From: Sepiola atlantica
Taxonomy: Eukaryota; Mollusca; Cephalopoda; Sepiida; Sepiolidae
Direction of reading: 5' to 3'
DNA: 64,000 bases
Assembly (NCBI GenBank): GCA_963556195.1
Contig: CAUVYP010000579.1
Coordinates: 372,001-436,000, forward strand
Position numbers and translations under genes: made by a program
In this document: positions 37,852 to 51,910 of the stretch, one piece after another
How positions within the stretch are numbered: position 1 is the first letter of the stretch
Layout of the letters: every line of letters begins with the position of its first letter
The notes under the pieces: model-generated
The model's input: the letters and a program-made list of their open reading frames with translations, nothing else
Database searches by the model: none
Told to the model about the DNA's origin: nothing

Positions 37852-40083
37852 TTGTTTATGTTTTGCGTATTCAGTTTGTATCGACATATCTCCGGGAGTA
37901 CAAGAGCTGAACTTCTGAAACTTCGTACATCAGTAGAAAATGTGTGTCCGCTATTGTCTGCAAAGTTTCGGAGCACAATTCTTATAAATGTGGAAGTTAT
38001 AAACAAAAGCGATATCAACTTAAAATCGCACTAAATTTTGTTGATGTTTTGCGTATTCAGTTTGTATCGACATATCTCCGGGAGTACAAGAGCTGAACTT
38101 CTGAAACTTGGTACTTTAGTAGAAAATGTGTGTCCGCTAATGTCTGCAAAGTTTCGGAGCACAATTCTTATAAATGTGGAAGTTATTAACACAAGCGATA
38201 TACCTTTTAAATCGCACTAAATTTTGTTGATGTTTTGCGTATTCAGTTTGTATCGACATATCTCCGGGAGTACAAGAGCTGAACTTCTGAAACTTGGTAC
38301 TTCAGTAGAAAATGTGTGTCCGCTAATGTCTGCAAAGTTTCAGAGCACAATTCTTATAAATGTGGAAGTTATAAACACAAGCGATATCAACTTAAAATCG
38401 CACTAAATTTTGTTGATGTTTTGCGTATTCAGTTTGTATCGACATATCTCCGGGAGTACAAGAGCTGAACTTCTGAAACTTGGTACTTCAGTAGAAAATG
38501 TGTGTCCGCTAATGTCTGCAAAGTTTTGGAGCACAATTCTTATAAATGTGGAAGCTATAAACAAAAGCGATATCAACTTAAAATCGCACTAAATTTTGTT
38601 GATGTTTTGCGTATTCAGTTTGTATCGACATATCTCCGGGAGTACAAGAGCTGAACTTCTGAAACTTGGTACTTCAGTAGAAAATGTGTGTCCGCTAATG
38701 TCTGCAAAGTTTCGGAGCACAATTCTTATAGATGTGGAAGTTATTAACACAAGCGATATACCTTTTAAATCGCACTAAATTTTGTTGATGTTTTGCGTAT
38801 TCAGTTTGTATCGACATATCTCCGGGAGTACAAGAGCTGAACTTCTGAAACTTAGTACTTCAGTAGAAAATGTGTGTCTGCTAATGTCTGCAAAGTTTCG
38901 GAGCACAATTCTTATAAATGTGGAAGTTATTAACAAAAGACCTATCAACTTTAAATCGCACTAAATTTTGTTTATGTTTTGCGTATTCAGTTTGTATCGA
39001 CATATCTCCGGGAGTACAAGAGCTGAACTTCTGAAACTTCGTACATCAGTAGAAAATGTGTGTCCGCTATTGTCTGCAAAGTTTCGGAGCACAATTCTTA
39101 TAAATGTGGAAGTTATAAACAAAAGCGATATCAACTTAAAATCGCACTAAATTTTGTTGATGTTTTGCGTATTCAGTTTGTATCGACATATCTCCGGGAG
39201 TACAAGAGCTGAACTTCTGAAACTTGGTACTTTAGTAGAAAATGTGTGTCCGCTAATGTCTGCAAAGTTTCGGAGCACAATTCTTATAAATGTGGAAGTT
39301 ATTAACACAAGCGATATACCTTTTAAATCGCACTAAATTTTGTTGATGTTTTGCGTATTCAGTTTGTATCGACATATCTCCGGGAGTACAAGAGCTGAAC
39401 TTCTGAAACTTGGTACTTCAGTAGAAAATGTGTGTCCGCTAATGTCTGCAAAGTTTCAGAGCACAATTCTTATAAATGTGGAAGTTATAAACACAAGCGA
39501 TATCAACTTAAAATCGCACTAAATTTTGTTGATGTTTTGCGTATTCAGTTTGTATCGACATATCTCCGGGAGTACAAGAGCTGAACTTCTGAAACTTGGT
39601 ACTTCAGTAGAAAATGTGTGTCCGCTAATGTCTGCAAAGTTTTGGAGCACAATTCTTATAAATGTGGAAGCTATAAACAAAAGCGATATCAACTTAAAAT
39701 CGCACTAAATTTTGTTGATGTTTTGCGTATTCAGTTTGTATCGACATATCTCCGGGAGTACAAGAGCTGAACTTCTGAAACTTGGTACTTCAGTAGAAAA
39801 TGTGTGTCCGCTAATGTCTGCAAAGTTTCGGAGCACAATTCTTATAGATGTGGAAGTTATTAACACAAGCGATATACCTTTTAAATCGCACTAAATTTTG
39901 TTGATGTTTTGCGTATTCAGTTTGTATCGACATATCTCCGGGAGTACAAGAGCTGAACTTCTGAAACTTAGTACTTCAGTAGAAAATGTGTGTCTGCTAA
40001 TGTCTGCAAAGTTTCGGAGCACAATTCTTATAAATGTGGAAGTTATTAACAAAAGAATTATCAACTTTAAATCGCACTAAATT
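37852..40083. repeat. Tandem duplication of a 6-monomer block (1116 bp each)
   Basis: The blocks 37852-38967 and 38968-40083 both read Ll Pf Te Wa Dv Rp. Shared markers are GTACTTTAGTAG in Pf, GTTTTGGAG in Wa and CTTAGTAC in Rp. The only difference seen is in the last Rp tail, AGACCTATC versus AGAATTATC. Confidence 0.92.
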
Positions 40084-41571
40084 TTGTTTATGTTTTGCGT
40101 ATTCAGTTTGTATCGACATATCTCCGGGAGTACAAGAGCTGCACTTCTGAAACTTCGTACATCAGTAGAAAATGTGTGTCCGCTATTGTCTGCAAAGTTT
40201 CGGAGCACAATTCTCATAAATGTGGAAGTTATAAACAAAAGCGATATCAACTTAAAATCGCACTAAATTTTGTTGATCTTTTGCGTATTCAGTTTGTATC
40301 GACATATCTCCGGGAGTACAAGAGCTGAACTTCTGAAACTTGGTACTTCAGTAGAAAATGTGTGTCCGCTAATGTCTGCAAAGTTTCGGAGCACAATTCT
40401 TATAAATGTGGAAGTTATTAACACAAGCGATATACCTTTTAAATCGCACTAAATGTTGTTGATGTTTTGCGTATTCCGTTTGTATCGACATATCTCCGGG
40501 AGTACAAGAGCTGAACTTCTAAAACTTGGTACTTCAGTAGTAAATGTGTGTCCGCTAATGTCTGCAAAGTTTCAGAGCACAATTCTTATAAATGTGGAAG
40601 TTATAAACAAAAGCGATATCAACTTAAAATCGCACTAAATTTTGTTGATGTTTTGCGTATTCAGTTTGTATCGACATATCTCCGGGAGTACAAGAGCTGA
40701 ACTTCTGAAACTTGGTACTTCAGTAGAAAATGTGTGTCCGCTAATGTCTGCAAAGTTTCAGAGCACAATTCTTATAAATGTGGAAGTTATAAACACAAGC
40801 GATATCAACTTAAAATCGCACTAAATTTTGTTGATGTTTTGCGTATTCAGTTTGTATCGACATATCTCCGGGAGTACAAGAGCAGAACTTCTGAAACTTG
40901 GTACTTCAGTAGAAAATGTGTGTCCGCTAATGTCTGCAAAGTTTCGGAGCACAATTCTTATAAATGTGGAAGTTATAAATAAAAGCGATATCAACTTAAA
41001 ATCGCACTAAATTTTGTTGATGTTTTGCGTATTCAGTTTGTATCGACATATCTCCGGGAGTACAAGAGCTGAATTTCTGAAACTTGGTACTTCAGTAGAA
41101 AATGTGTGTCTGCTAATGTCTGCAAAGTTTCGGAGCACAATTCTTATAAATGTGGAAGTTATTAACAAAAGACCTATCAACTTTAAATCGCACTAAATTT
41201 TGTTTATGTTTTGCGTATTCAGTTTGTATCGACATATCTCCGGGAGTACAAGAGCTGAACTTCTGAAACTTGGTACTTCAGTAGAAAATGTGTGTCCGCT
41301 AATGTCTGCAAAGTTTCAGAGCACAATTCTTATAAATGTGGAAGTTATAAACACAAGCGATATCAACTTAAAATCGCACTAAATTTTGTTGATGTTTTGC
41401 GTATTCAGTTTGTATCGACATATCTCCGGGAGTACAAGAGCTGAACTTCTGAAACTTGGTACTTCAGTAGAAAATGTGTGTCCGCTAATGTCTGCAAAGT
41501 TTTGGAGCACAATTCTTATAAATGTGGAAGCTATAAACAAAAGCGATATCAACTTAAAATCGCACTAAATT
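40084..41571. repeat. Array segment, monomers 216-223
   Basis: The order is Ll Pf Rq Te Dn Rp Te Wa. The Ll monomer has GAGCTGCACTTC, Pf has TTGATCTTTTGCG, and Rq starts AAATGTTGTTGATG and has GTAGTAAATG. This Rp(AGAATTATC)-Ll-Pf-Rq-Te cassette recurs from 42688, 46036 and 52360, and without its Rp from 50314 and 62404. Monomer 222 has an Ll-type TTGTTTATG start on a Te body. Confidence 0.85.
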
Positions 41572-44500
41572 TTGTTGATGTTTTGCGTATTCAGTTTGTA
41601 TCGACATATCTCCGGGAGTACAAGAGCTGAACTTCTGAAACTTGGTACTTCAGTAGAAAATGTGTGTCCGCTAATGTCTGCAAAGTTTCGGAGCACAATT
41701 CTTATAGATGTGGAAGTTATTAACACAAGCGATATACCTTTTAAATCGCACTAAATTTTGTTGATGTTTTGCGTATTCAGTTTGTATCGACATATCTCCG
41801 GGAGTACAAGAGCTGAACTTCTGAAACTTGGTACTTCAGTAGAAAATGTGTGTCTGCTAATGTCTGCAAAGTTTCGGAGCACAATTCTTATAAATGTGGA
41901 AGTTATTAACAAAAGACCTATCAACTTTAAATCGCACTAAATTTTGTTTATGTTTTGCGTATTCAGTTTGTATCGACATATCTCCGGGAGTACAAGAGCT
42001 GAACTTCTGAAACTTCGTACATCAGTAGAAAATGTGTGTCCGCTATTGTCTGCAAAGTTTCGGAGCACAATTCTCATAAATGTGGAAGTTATAAACAAAA
42101 GCGATATCAACTTAAAATCGCACTAAATTTTGTTGATGTTTTGCGTATTCAGTTTGTATCGACATATCTCCGGGAGTACAAGAGCTGAACTTCTGAAACT
42201 TGGTACTTCAGTAGAAAATGTGTGTCCGCTAATGTCTGCAAAGTTTCGGAGCACAATTCTTATAAATGTGGAAGTTATTAACACAAGCGATATACCTTTT
42301 AAATCGCACTAAATTTTGTTGATGTTTTGCGTATTCAGTTTGTATCGACATATCTCCGGGAGTACAAGAGCTGAACTTCTGAAACTTGGTACTTCAGTAG
42401 AAAATGTGTGTCTGCTAATGTCTGCAAAGTTTCGGAGCACAATTCTTATAAATGTGGAAGTTATTAACAAAAGACCTATCAACTTTTAATCGCACTAAAT
42501 TTTGTTGATGTTTTGCGTATTCAGTTTGTATCGACATATCTCCGGGAGTACAAGAGCTGAACTTCTGAAACTTAGTACTTCAGTAGAAAATGTGTGTCCG
42601 CTAATGTCTGCAAAGTTTCGGAGCACAATTCTTATAGATGTGGAAGTTATTAACACAAGCGATATACCTTTTAAATCGCACTAAATTTTGTTGATGTTTT
42701 GCGTATTCAGTTTGTATCGACATATCTCCGGGAGTACAAGAGCTGAACTTCTGAAACTTGGTACTTCAGTAGAAAATGTGTGTCTGCTAATGTCTGCAAA
42801 GTTTCGGAGCACAATTCTTATAAATGTGGAAGTTATTAACAAAAGAATTATCAACTTTAAATCGCACTAAATTTTGTTTATGTTTTGCGTATTCAGTTTG
42901 TATCGACATATCTCCGGGAGTACAAGAGCTGCACTTCTGAAACTTCGTACATCAGTAGAAAATGTGTGTCCGCTATTGTCTGCAAAGTTTCGGAGCACAA
43001 TTCTCATAAATGTGGAAGTTATAAACAAAAGCGATATCAACTTAAAATCGCACTAAATTTTGTTGATCTTTTGCGTATTCAGTTTGTATCGACATATCTC
43101 CGGGAGTACAAGAGCTGAACTTCTGAAACTTGGTACTTCAGTAGAAAATGTGTGTCCGCTAATTTCTGCAAAGTTTCGGAGCACAATTTTTATAAATGTG
43201 GAAGTTATTAACACAAGCGATATACCTTTTAAATCGCACTAAATGTTGTTGATGTTTTGCGTATTCCGTTTGTATCGACATATCTCCGGGAGTACAAGAG
43301 CTGAACTTCTGAAACTTGGTACTTCAGTAGTAAATGTGTGTCCGCTAATGTCTGCAAAGTTTCAGAGCACAATTCTTATAAATGTGGAAGTTATAAACAA
43401 AAGCGATATCAACTTAAAATCGCACTAAATTTTGTTGATGTTTTGCGTATTCAGTTTGTATCGACATATCTCCGGGAGTACAAGAGCTGAACTTCTGAAA
43501 CTTGGTACTTCAGTAGAAAATGTGTGTCCGCTAATGTCTGCAAAGTTTCAGAGCACAATTCTTATAAATGTGGAAGTTATAAACACAAGCGATATCAACT
43601 TAAAATCGCACTAAATTTTGTTGATGTTTTGCGTATTCAGTTTGTATCGACATATCTCCGGGAGTACAAGAGCAGAACTTCTGAAACTTGGTACTTCAGT
43701 AGAAAATGTGTGTCCGCTAATGTCTGCAAAGTTTCGGAGCACAATTCTTATAAATGTGGAAGTTATAAACAAAAGCGATATCAACTTAAAATCGCACTAA
43801 ATTTTGTTGATGTTTTGCGTATTCAGTTTGTATCGACATATCTCCGGGAGTACAAGAGCTGAACTTCTGAAACTTGGTACTTCAGTAGAAAATGTGTGTC
43901 TGCTAATGTCTGCAAAGTTTCGGAGCACAATTCTTATAAATGTGGAAGTTATTAACAAAATACCTATCAACTTTAAATCGCACTAAATTTTGTTTATGTT
44001 TTGCGTATTCAGTTTGTATCGACATATCTCCGGGAGTACAAGAGCTGAACTTCTGAAACTTGGTACTTCAGTAGAAAATGTGTGTCCGCTAATGTCTGCA
44101 AAGTTTCGGAGCACAATTCTTATAAATGTGGAAGTTATAAACAAAAGCGATATCAACTTAAAATCGCACTAAATTTTGTTGATGTTTTGCGTATTCAGTT
44201 TGTATCGACATATCTCCGGGAGTACAAGAGCAGAACTTCTGAAACTTGGTACTTCAGTAGAAAATGTGTGTCCGCTAATGTCTGCAAAGTTTCGGAGCAC
44301 AATTCTTATAAATGTGGAAGTTATAAACAAAAGCGATATCAACTTAAAATCGCACTAAATTTTGTTGATGTTTTGCGTATTCAGTTTGTATCGACATATC
44401 TCCGGGAGTACAAGAGCTGAACTTCTGAAACTTGGTACTTCAGTAGAAAATGTGTGTCCGCTTAGGTCTGCAAAGTTTCAGAGCACAATTCTTATAAATG

Positions 44501-47500
44501 TGGAAGTTATAAACAAAAGCGGTATCAACTTAAAATCGCACTAAATTTTGTTGATGTTTTGCGTATTCAGTTTGTATCGACATATCTCCGGGAGTACAAG
44601 AGCTGAACTTCTGAAACTTGGTACTTCAGTAGAAAATGTGTGTCCGCTAATGTCTGCAAAGTTTCAGAGCACAATTTGTATAAATGTGGAAGTTATAAAC
44701 ACAAGCGATATCAACTTAAAATCGCACTAAATTTTGTTGATGTTTTGCGTATTCAGTTTGTATCGACATATCTCCGGGAGTACAAGAGCTGAACTTCTGA
44801 AACTTGGTACTTCAGTAGAAAATGTGTGTCCGCTAATGTCTGCAAAGTTTCGGAGCACAATTCTTATAAATGTGGAAGTTATAAACAAAAGCGATATCAA
44901 CTTAAAATCGCACTAAATTTTGTTGATGTTTTGCGTATTCAGTTTGTATCGACATATCTCCGGGAGTACAAGAGCTGAACTTCTGAAACTTGGTACTTCA
45001 GTAGAAAATGTGTGTCCGCTAATGTCTGCAAAGTTTCGGAGCACAATTCTTATAGATGTGGAAGTTATTAACACAAGCGATATACCTTTTAAATCGCACT
45101 AAATTTTGTTGATGTTTTGCGTATTCAGTTTGTATCGACATATCTCCGGGAGTACAAGAGCTGAACTTCTGAAACTTGGTACTTCAGTAGAAAATGTGTG
45201 TCTGCTAATGTCTGCAAAGTTTCGGAGCACAATTCTTATAAATGTGGAAGTTATTAACAAAAGACCTATCAACTTTAAATCGCACTAAATTTTGTTTATG
45301 TTTTGCGTATTCAGTTTGTATCGACATATCTCCGGGAGTACAAGAGCTGAACTTCTGAAACTTCGTACATCAGTAGAAAATGTGTGTCCGCTATTGTCTG
45401 CAAAGTTTCGGAGCACAATTCTCATAAATGTGGAAGTTATAAACAAAAGCGATATCAACTTAAAATCGCACTAAATTTTGTTGATGTTTTGCGTATTCAG
45501 TTTGTATCGACATATCTCCGGGAGTACAAGAGCTGAACTTCTGAAACTTGGTACTTCAGTAGAAAATGTGTGTCCGCTAATGTCTGCAAAGTTTCGGAGC
45601 ACAATTCTTATAAATGTGGAAGTTATTAACACAAGCGATATACCTTTTAAATCGCACTAAATTTTGTTGATGTTTTGCGTATTCAGTTTGTATCGACATA
45701 TCTCCGGGAGTACAAGAGCTGAACTTCTGAAACTTGGTACTTCAGTAGAAAATGTGTGTCTGCTAATGTCTGCAAAGTTTCGGAGCACAATTCTTATAAA
45801 TGTGGAAGTTATTAACAAAAGACCTATCAACTTTAAATCGCACTAAATTTTGTTGATGTTTTGCGTATTCAGTTTGTATCGACATATCTCCGGGAGTACA
45901 AGAGCTGAACTTCTGAAACTTGGTACTTCAGTAGAAAATGTGTGTCCGCTAATGTCTGCAAAGTTTCGGAGCACAATTCTTATAGATGTGGAAGTTATTA
46001 ACACAAGCGATATACCTTTTAAATCGCACTAAATTTTGTTGATGTTTTGCGTATTCAGTTTGTATCGACATATCTCCGGGAGTACAAGAGCTGAACTTCT
46101 GAAACTTGGTACTTCAGTAGAAAATGTGTGTCTGCTAATGTCTGCAAAGTTTCGGAGCACAATTCTTATAAATGTGGAAGTTATTAACAAAAGAATTATC
46201 AACTTTAAATCGCACTAAATTTTGTTTATGTTTTGCGTATTCAGTTTGTATCGACATATCTCCGGGAGTACAAGAGCTGCACTTCTGAAACTTCGTACAT
46301 CAGTAGAAAATGTGTGTCCGCTATTGTCTGCAAAGTTTCGGAGCACAATTCTCATAAATGTGGAAGTTATAAACAAAAGCGATATCAACTTAAAATCGCA
46401 CTAAATTTTGTTGATCTTTTGCGTATTCAGTTTGTATCGACATATCTCCGGGAGTACAAGAGCTGAACTTCTGAAACTTGGTACTTCAGTAGAAAATGTG
46501 TGTCCGCTAATGTCTGCAAAGTTTCGGAGCACAATTCTTATAAATGTGGAAGTTATTAACACAAGCGATATACCTTTTAAATCGCACTAAATGTTGTTGA
46601 TGTTTTGCGTATTCCGTTTGTATCGACATATCTCCGGGAGTACAAGAGCTGAACTTCTGAAACTTGGTACTTCAGTAGTAAATGTGTGTCCGCTAATGTC
46701 TGCAAAGTTTCAGAGCACAATTCTTATAAATGTGGAAGTTATAAACAAAAGCGATATCAACTTAAAATCGCACTAAATTTTGTTGATGTTTTGCGTATTC
46801 AGTTTGTATCGACATATCTCCGGGAGTACAAGAGCTGAACTTCTGAAACTTGGTACTTCAGTAGAAAATGTGTGTCCGCTAATGTCTGCAAAGTTTCAGA
46901 GCACAATTCTTATAAATGTGGAAGTTATAAACACAAGCGATATCAACTTAAAATATCACTAAATTTTGTTGATGTTTTGCGTATTCAGTTTGTATCGACA
47001 TATCTCCGGGAGTACAAGAGCAGAACTTCTGAAACTTGGTACTTCAGTAGAAAATGTGTGTCCGCTAATGTCTGCAAAGTTTCGGAGCACAATTCTTATA
47101 AATGTGGAAGTTATAAACAAAAGCGATATCAACTTAAAATCGCACTAAATTTTGTTGATGTTTTGCGTATTCAGTTTGTATCGACATATCTCCGGGAGTA
47201 CAAGAGCTGAACTTCTGAAACTTGGTACTTCAGTAGAAAATGTGTGTCTGCTAATGTCTGCAAAGTTTCGGAGCACAATTCTTATAAATGTGGAAGTTAT
47301 TAACAAAATACCTATCAACTTTAAATCGCACTAAATTTTGTTTATGTTTTGCGTATTCAGTTTGTATCGACATATCTCCGGGAGTACAAGAGCTGAACTT
47401 CTGAAACTTGGTACTTCAGTAGAAAATGTGTGTCCGCTAATGTCTGCAAAGTTTCGGAGCACAATTCTTATAAATGTGGAAGTTATAAACAAAAGCGATA

Positions 47501-48267
47501 TCAACTTAAAATCGCACTAAATTTTGTTGATGTTTTGCGTATTCAGTTTGTATCGACATATCTCCGGGAGTACAAGAGTAGAACTTCTGAAACTTGGTAC
47601 TTCAGTAGAAAATGTGTGTCCGCTAATGTCTGCAAAGTTTCGGAGCACAATTCTTATAAATGTGGAAGTTATAAACAAAAGCGATATCAACTTAAAATCG
47701 CACTAAATTTTGTTGATGTTTTGCGTATTCAGTTTGTATCGACATATCTCCGGGAGTACAAGAGCTGAACTTCTGAAACTTGGTACTTCAGTAGAAAATG
47801 TGTGTCCGCTTAGGTCTGCAAAGTTTCAGAGCACAATTCTTATAAATGTGGAAGTTATAAACAAAAGCGGTATCAACTTAAAATCGCACTAAATTTTGTT
47901 GATGTTTTGCGTATTCAGTTTGTATCGACATATCTCCGGGAGTACAAGAGCTGAACTTCTGAAACTTGGTACTTCAGTAGAAAATGTGTGTCCGCTAATG
48001 TCTGCAAAGTTTCAGAGCACAATTTGTATAAATGTGGAAGTTATAAACACAAGCGATATCAACTTAAAATCGCACTAAATTTTGTTGATGTTTTGCGTAT
48101 TCAGTTTGTATCGACATATCTCCGGGAGTACAAGAGCTGAACTTCTGAAACTTGGTACTTCAGTAGAAAATGTGTGTCCGCTAATGTCTGCAAAGTTTCG
48201 GAGCACAATTCTTATAAATGTGGAAGCTATAAACAAAAGCGATATCAACTTAAAATCGCACTAAATT
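41572..48267. repeat. Tandem duplication of an 18-monomer block (3348 bp each)
   Basis: The blocks 41572-44919 and 44920-48267 read Dv Rp Ll Pf Rp Dv Rp Ll Pf Rq Te Dn Rp Dn Dn Lr Tc, followed by Dn in the first and Ea in the second. Shared markers include GAGCTGCACTTC, TTGATCTTTTGCG, AAATGTTGTTG, AAAATACCTATC and the Lr monomer with AGCGGTATC. Differences include TTTTAATCG at 42484-42492 (stop in the open frame), CTTAGTAC in the Dv at 42502, CTAATTTCTG and ATTTTTATAAAT in the Pf at 43060, AAATATCAC near 46953, and AGAGTAGAAC near 47576. A third copy starts at 51244. Confidence 0.9.
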
Positions 48268-49941
48268 TTGTTGATGTTTTGCGTATTCAGTTTGTATCGA
48301 CATATCTCCGGGAGTACAAGAGCTGAACTTCTGAAACTTGGTACTTCAGTAGAAAATGTGTGTCCGCTAATGTCTGCAAAGTTTCGGAGCACAATTCTTA
48401 TAAATGTGGAAGTTATTAACACAAGCGATATACCTTTTAAATCGCACTAAATTTTGTTGATGTTTTGCGTATTCAGTTTGTATCGACATATCTCCGGGAG
48501 TACAAGAGCTGAACTTCTGAAACTTGGTACTTCAGTAGAAAATGTGTGTCCGCTAATGTCTGCAAAGTTTCAGAGCACAATTCTTATAAATGTGGAAGTT
48601 ATAAACAAAAGCGATATCAACTTAAAATCGCACTAAATTTTGTTGATGTTTTGCGTATTCAGTTTGTATCGACATATCTCCGGGAGTACAAGAGCTGAAC
48701 TTCTGAAACTTGGTACTTCAGTAGAAAATGTGTGTCCGCTAATGTCTGCAAAGTTTCAGAGCACAATTTGTATAAATGTGGAAGTTATAAACACAAGCGA
48801 TATCAACTTAAAATCGCACTAAATTTTGTTGATGTTTTGCGTATTCAGTTTGTATCGACATATGTCCGGGAGTACAAGAGCTGAACTTCTGAAACTTGGT
48901 ACTTCAGTAGAAAATGTGTGTCCGCTAATGTCTGCAAAGTTTCGGAGCACAATTCTTATAAATGTGGAAGCTATAAACAAAAGCGATATCAACTTAAAAT
49001 CGCACTAAATTTTGTTGATGTTTTGCGTATTCAGTTTGTATCGACATATCTCCGGGAGTACAAGAGCTGAACTTCTGAAACTTGGTACTTCAGTAGAAAA
49101 TGTGTGTCCGCTAATGTCTGCAAAGTTTCGGAGCACAATTCTTATAAATGTGGAAGTTATTAACACAAGCGATATACCTTTTAAATCGCACTAAATTTTG
49201 TTGATGTTTTGCGTATTCAGTTTGTATCGACATATCTCCGGGAGTACAAGAGCTGAACTTCTGAAACTTGGTACTTCAGTAGAAAATGTGTGTCCGCTTA
49301 GGTCTGCAAAGTTTCAGAGCACAATTCTTATAAATGTGGAAGTTATAAACAAAAGCGATATCAACTTAAAATCGCACTAAATTTTGTTGATGTTTTGCGT
49401 ATTCAGTTTGTATCGACATATCTCCGGGAGTACAAGAGCTGAACTTCTGAAACTTGGTACTTCAGTAGAAAATGTGTGTCCGCTAATGTCTGCAAAGTTT
49501 CAGAGCACAATTTGTATAAATGTGGAAGTTATAAACGCAAGCGATATCAACTTAAAATCGCACTAAATTTTGTTGATGTTTTGCGTATTCAGTTTGTATC
49601 GACATATCTCCGGGAGTACAAGAGCTGAACTTCTGAAACTTGGTACTTCAGTAGTAAATGTGTGTCCGCTAATGTCTGCAAAGTTTCGGAGCACAATTCT
49701 TATAAATGTGGAAGTTATAAACACAAGCGATATCAACTTAAAATCGCACTAAATTTTGTTGATGTTTTGCGTATTCAGTTTGTATCGACATATCTCCGGG
49801 AGTACAAGAGCTGAACTTCTGAAACTTGGTACTTCAGTGGAAAATGTGTGTCCGCTAATGTCTGCAAAGTTTCGGAGCACAATTCTTATAAATGTGGAAG
49901 CTATAAACAAAAGCGATATCAACTTAAAATCGCACTAAATT
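44920..49941. repeat. 27-monomer segmental duplication, copy 1 (partner 51244-56265)
   Basis: The order is Dv Rp Ll Pf Rp Dv Rp Ll Pf Rq Te Dn Rp Dn Dn Lr Tc Ea Pf Qk Tc Ea Pf Lr Tc Tg Ea. It is repeated 6324 bp (34 monomers) downstream with scattered substitutions and one class change: the Lr at 49198 corresponds to a Qk-like monomer at 55522. Because copy 1 overlaps the second 18-monomer block, the Dv-to-Tc part exists three times in the window. Confidence 0.86.
47710..49569. repeat. 4-monomer higher-order repeat (Lr or Qk)-Tc-Ea-Pf (744-bp period)
   Basis: Monomers 257-266 read Lr Tc Ea Pf, Qk Tc Ea Pf, Lr Tc. The period is 744 bp. It is a different four-mer from the Rp-Ll-Pf-Ty unit of the left half. 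The last Tc has GTTATAAACGCAAGC, a variant that is frequent from here to the window end. Confidence 0.85.
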
Positions 49942-51910
49942 TTGTTGATGTTTTGCGTATTCAGTTTGTATCGACATATCTCCGGGAGTACAAGAGCTGA
50001 ACTTCTGAAACTTGGTACTTCAGTAGAAAATGTGTGTCCGCTAATGTCTGCAAAGTTTCGGAGCACAATTCTTATAAATGTGGAAGCTATAAACAAAAGC
50101 GATATCAACTTAAAATCGCACTAAATTTTGTTGATGTTTTGCGTATTCAGTTTGTATCGACATATCTCCGGGAGTACAAGAGCTGAACTTCTGAAACTTG
50201 GTACTTCAGTAGAAAATGTGTGTCCGCTAATGTCTGCAAAGTTTCGGAGCACAATTCTTATAGATGTGGAAGTTATTAACACAAGCGATATACCTTTTAA
50301 ATCGCACTAAATTTTGTTGATGTTTTGCGTATTCAGTTTGTATCGACATATCTCCGGGAGTACAAGAGCTGCACTTCTGAAACTTCGTACATCAGTAGAA
50401 AATGTGTGTCCGCTATTGTCTGCAAAGTTTCGGAGCACAATTCTCATAAATGTGGAAGTTATAAACAAAAGCGATATCAACTTAAAATCGCACTAAATTT
50501 TGTTGATGTTTTGCGTATTCAGTTTGTATCGACATATCTCCGGGAGTACAAGAGCTGAACTTCTGAAACTTGGTACTTCAGTAGAAAATGTGTGTCCGCT
50601 TATGTCTGCAAAGTTTCGGAGCACAATTCTTATAAATGTGGAAGTTATTAACACAAGCGATATACCTTTTAAATCGCACTAAATGTTGTTGATGTTTATC
50701 GTATTCCGTTTGTATCGACATATCTCCGGGAGTACAAGAGCTGAACTTCTGAAACTTGGTACTTCAGTAGTAAATGTGTGTCCGCTAATGTCTGCAAAGT
50801 TTCAGAGCACAATTCTTATAAATGTGGAAGTTATAAACAAAAGCGATATCAACTTAAAATCGCACTAAATTTTGTTGATGTTTTGCGTATTCAGTTTGTA
50901 TCGACATATCTCCGGGAGTACAAGAGCTGAACTTCTGAAACTTGGTACTTCAGTAGAAAATGTGTGTCCGCTAATGTCTGCAAAGTTTCAGAGCACAATT
51001 CTTATAAATGTGGAAGTTATAAACACAAGCGATATCAACTTAAAATCGCACTAAATTTTGTTGATGTTTTGCGTATTCAGTTTGTATCGACATATCTCCG
51101 GGAGTACAAGAGCTGAACTTCTGAAACTTGGTACTTCAGTAGAAAATGTGTGTCCGCTAATGTCTGCAAAGTTTTGGAGCACAATTCTTATAAATGTGGA
51201 AGCTATAAACAAAAGCGATATCAACTTAAAATCGCACTAAATTTTGTTGATGTTTTGCGTATTCAGTTTGTATCGACATATCTCCGGGAGTACAAGAGCT
51301 GAACTTCTGAAACTTGGTACTTCAGTAGAAAATGTGTGTCCGCTAATGTCTGCAAAGTTTCGGAGCACAATTCTTATAGATGTGGAAGTTATTAACACAA
51401 GCGATATACCTTTTAAATCGCACTAAATTTTGTTGATGTTTTGCGTATTCAGTTTGTATCGACATATCTCCGGGAGTACAAGAGCTGAACTTCTGAAACT
51501 TGGTACTTCAGTAGAAAATGTGTGTCTGCTAATGTCTGCAAAGTTTCGGAGCACAATTCTTATAAATGTGGAAGTTATTAACAAAAGACCTATCAACTTT
51601 AAATCGCACTAAATTTTGTTGATGTTTTGCGTATTCAGTTTGTATCGACATATCTCCGGGAGTACAAGAGCTGAACTTCTGAAACTTCGTACATCAGTAG
51701 AAAATGTGTGTCCGCTATTGTCTGCAAAGTTTCGGAGCACAATTCTCATAAATGTGGAAGTTATAAACAAAAGCGATATCAACTTAAAATCGCACTAAAT
51801 TTTGTTGATGTTTTGCGTATTCAGTTTGTATCGACATATCTCCGGGAGTACAAGAGCTGAACTTCTGAAACTTGGTACTTCAGTAGAAAATGTGTGTCCG
51901 CTAATGTCTG
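48826..51910. repeat. Approximately 17-monomer segmental duplication, copy 1 (partner 60916-64000)
   Basis: The order from 48826 is Ea Pf Lr Tc Tg Ea Ea Dv Ll Pf Rq Te Wa Dv Rp Ll Pf. The same order runs from 60916 to the window end at an offset of 12090 bp (65 monomers). Shared markers include AACGCAAGC, TTCAGTGGAAAA, GAGCTGCACTTC and CCGCTTATGTC. Differences include CATATGTCCGGG near 48862 and ATGTTTATCG near 50693. Confidence 0.86.
49570..51243. repeat. Array segment, monomers 267-275
   Basis: The order is Tg Ea Ea Dv Ll Pf Rq Te Wa. The Ea at 49756 has TTCAGTGGAAAATG, shared with Ea monomers at 60358 and 61846. The Rq at 50683 has ATGTTTATCGTATTCC, a private two-base change in an otherwise near-invariant stretch. 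The Pf at 50500 has CCGCTTATGTC, shared with 62590. No gene is seen. Confidence 0.85.
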